DNA of 7,822 bases from Rhizobacter sp. (lineage in GTDB: Bacteria; Pseudomonadota; Gammaproteobacteria; Burkholderiales; Burkholderiaceae_C). The DNA is taken from NCBI GenBank assembly GCA_014380155.1, contig JACMKJ010000079.1, positions 1 through 7,822 on the forward strand, written 5' to 3'. The position numbers and the translations under genes are program-made. The notes beneath the pieces were generated by a model. It was not told the origin of the DNA. It did no database searches and was given only the letters and a program-made list of their open reading frames with translations. Shown here one piece after another: positions 6,893 to 7,822 of the stretch; position 1 is the first letter of the stretch, and each line of letters opens with the position of its first letter.

Positions 6893-6893
6893 T
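6864..6893 (+). promoter_or_regulatory. Weak candidate promoter for glyA
   Basis: TACACT (6888-6893) is a plausible -10 element (four of six). Seven bases on is the first base of the riboswitch P1 stem (6901), where a transcript would be expected to begin. The matching -35 (TGTACC, 6864-6869, spacing 18) is poor, so this may depend on an activator or be wrong. Confidence 0.3.
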
Positions 6894-6900
6894 TCCCCTC

Positions 6901-7025
6901 GCTGCGCAACTGGCGATGGGGCCCCTGGAAACTTCCACGGTGCCTGAGGTGGTGAACCACTGGGGAGCGCAGCCCGACCCGCGTTTGTGACATTGAGCGG
7001 GGTCGGTTCAGCCGTTCGCCTGGGC
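6901..7025 (+). promoter_or_regulatory. ZTP (pfl-motif) riboswitch aptamer of glyA
   Basis: ZTP riboswitches bind ZMP/ZTP, the AICAR nucleotides that build up when 10-formyl-tetrahydrofolate is short, and raise expression of one-carbon and purine genes; glyA is a known target class. The hallmarks are present in order. P1 is GCTGCGC (6901-6907) pairing perfectly with GCGCAGC (6967-6973). AACTGGCG (6908-6915) is the P1-side internal loop. A P2 hairpin GTGG-TGAA-CCAC (6949-6960) is followed by the conserved TGGGGAGCG (6961-6969). A linker hairpin CCGACCC/GGGTCGG (6974-6980/7000-7006) follows. The second domain is GCCGTTCGCCTGGGCA (7011-7026), in which GCC (7011-7013) pairs with GGC (7023-7025) as P3, and loop CGCC (7017-7020) can pair with GGCG (6912-6915) as the required pseudoknot. 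The 33 nt between GGCG and the P2 hairpin are longer than in the compact aptamers I know. Identification is from memory of the consensus, not a covariance search. Confidence 0.85.
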
Positions 7026-7027
7026 AG

Positions 7028-7079
7028 CCCTGAAGCCGCATCCCGATGCGGCTCGTCGAGGGACTTCTGACACAGAGGA
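7028..7079 (+). promoter_or_regulatory. Expression platform of the glyA riboswitch
   Basis: Directly after the aptamer, AGCCGCAT (7034-7041) and ATGCGGCT (7046-7053) form an 8-bp hairpin with a CCCG loop, extendable by CCCT (7028-7031)/AGGG (7059-7062). No T-run follows, which argues against a classic terminator. Next, CTTCTG (7064-7069) can pair with CAGAGG (7073-7078) across a 3-nt loop. This covers the glyA Shine-Dalgarno AGAGGA (7074-7079), which lies 7 nt before the ATG. GAAG (7032-7035) could compete for CTTC (7064-7067). Control at translation is therefore my inference. Confidence 0.5.
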
Positions 7080-7086
7080 CTGCCAC

Positions 7087-7822
7087 ATGTTCGACCGCGC
7101 CCAATCCACCCTTTCCCACATCGACCCCGAGATCTGGTCCGCCATACAGAGCGAGAACCAGCGGCAGGAAGACCACATCGAGCTGATCGCCTCGGAGAAC
7201 TACACCTCTTCGGCCGTCATGGCCGCCCAGGGCAGCCAGCTCACCAACAAGTACGCCGAGGGCTACCCCGGCAAGCGCTACTACGGTGGCTGTGAATACG
7301 TCGACGTGGTCGAGCAGCTGGCCATCGACCGTCTGAAGCAGCTCTTCGGCGCCCAGTTCGCCAACGTGCAGGCCAATTCGGGCTCGCAAGCCAACCAGGC
7401 GGTGTTCTTCGGCCTGCTGCAGCCCGGCGACACCATCCTCGGCATGAGCTTGGCCGAAGGCGGCCACCTCACCCACGGCATGCCGCTCAACATGAGTGGC
7501 AAGTGGTTCAAGGTGGTGAGCTACGGCCTCGACGCCCAGGAAGCCATCGACTACGACGCGATGGAGCGCCTAGCCCATGAGCACAAGCCCAAGTTGATCA
7601 TCGCCGGCGCCTCGGCCTACAGCCTGCGCATCGACTTCGAGCGTTTCGCCAAGGTGGCCAAGGCCGTAGGCGCGTATTTCATGGTCGACATGGCGCACTA
7701 CGCTGGCTTGATCGCCGCCGGCGTCTACCCCAACCCCGTGCCGCACGCCGACGTGGTGACCTCCACCACCCACAAGAGCCTGCGCGGCCCGCGCGGCGGC
7801 ATCATCGTGATGAACGACGAAG
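7087..7822 (+). CDS. glyA: Serine hydroxymethyltransferase GlyA (3' end cut off)
   Basis: GlyA is a cytoplasmic PLP enzyme that converts serine and tetrahydrofolate to glycine and 5,10-methylene-tetrahydrofolate, the main one-carbon source for purines, thymidylate and methionine. The first 245 codons are present and the frame runs off the right edge; a full SHMT is about 415-420 residues. Conserved blocks include IELIASENYTS (31-41), NKYAEGYPGKRYYGGCEYVD (54-73), SGSQAN (98-103), GMSLAEGGHLTHG (119-131), VDMAHYAGLIAAG (200-212) and the PLP lysine motif TSTTHKSLRGPRGG, with Lys230 forming the internal aldimine. No key residue is missing in the visible part. The ATG at 7087 has AGAGGA 7 nt upstream and matches the family start. 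A ZTP riboswitch occupies its leader, which fits its folate role. Confidence 0.97.
   Translation, partial: MFDRAQSTLSHIDPEIWSAIQSENQRQEDHIELIASENYTSSAVMAAQGSQLTNKYAEGYPGKRYYGGCEYVDVVEQLAIDRLKQLFGAQFANVQANSGSQANQAVFFGLLQPGDTILGMSLAEGGHLTHGMPLNMSGKWFKVVSYGLDAQEAIDYDAMERLAHEHKPKLIIAGASAYSLRIDFERFAKVAKAVGAYFMVDMAHYAGLIAAGVYPNPVPHADVVTSTTHKSLRGPRGGIIVMNDE

Noticed and set aside
1..7822. CRISPR arrays, tRNA or rRNA genes, insertion sequences or defence islands
   Set aside because: No spaced direct repeats, cloverleaf, transposase or nuclease-like protein is visible. All sizeable supported genes are housekeeping or envelope functions.

Overview
The window reads as a chromosomal segment of a GC-rich betaproteobacterium, most likely order Burkholderiales (the Leptothrix/Rubrivivax/Roseateles or Comamonadaceae side). 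This placement comes from strong codon GC bias, the style of the UbiD, SHMT and MsrA sequences, and a membrane-anchored lytic transglycosylase just upstream of glyA, which I recall from that order. No genus can be fixed without a search. No transposase, integrase, CRISPR array, tRNA or rRNA is visible, and the region looks like ordinary core genome.

Layout, left to right. Positions 1-249 hold no gene I can support; 61-150 are distinctly AT-richer (about 46% GC). On the minus strand, msrA (250-795, methionine sulfoxide reductase A) lies 70 bp downstream of a TonB-dependent outer-membrane receptor of YncD/PqqU-like type (866 to about 2941), so the two may be co-transcribed. A divergent intergenic region separates the receptor from a plus-strand YdcF/ElyC-like DUF218 membrane protein (3137-3946). 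A strong GC-rich hairpin follows it (3962-3990). The hairpin has a T-rich tail only on the minus strand, so it best serves as the terminator of the converging minus-strand ubiD (4134-5711), the prenylated-FMN decarboxylase of ubiquinone synthesis.

A second divergent, AT-rich promoter region (5712-5941) separates ubiD from a membrane-anchored lytic transglycosylase of the SLT/GH23 fold (5942-6850). After it comes glyA (serine hydroxymethyltransferase, 7087 to the right edge, cut off after 245 codons).

The most notable non-coding element is the 236-bp leader of glyA. It carries the hallmarks of a ZTP (pfl-motif) riboswitch: a perfect 7-bp P1, the GGCG/CGCC pseudoknot, the GGGGAGCG block and the CGCCTGGGCA block. 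This aptamer senses the purine intermediate ZMP/ZTP, a sign of 10-formyl-tetrahydrofolate shortage, and glyA is a logical target because SHMT feeds one-carbon units into folate. The aptamer appears to carry an extra stem-loop arm, and a hairpin masks the glyA Shine-Dalgarno sequence, which suggests translational control.

I found no convincing previously undescribed multi-gene system. The genes are individually recognisable, and the second-look items are mainly RNA leaders, small inverted repeats and one UbiD insertion.
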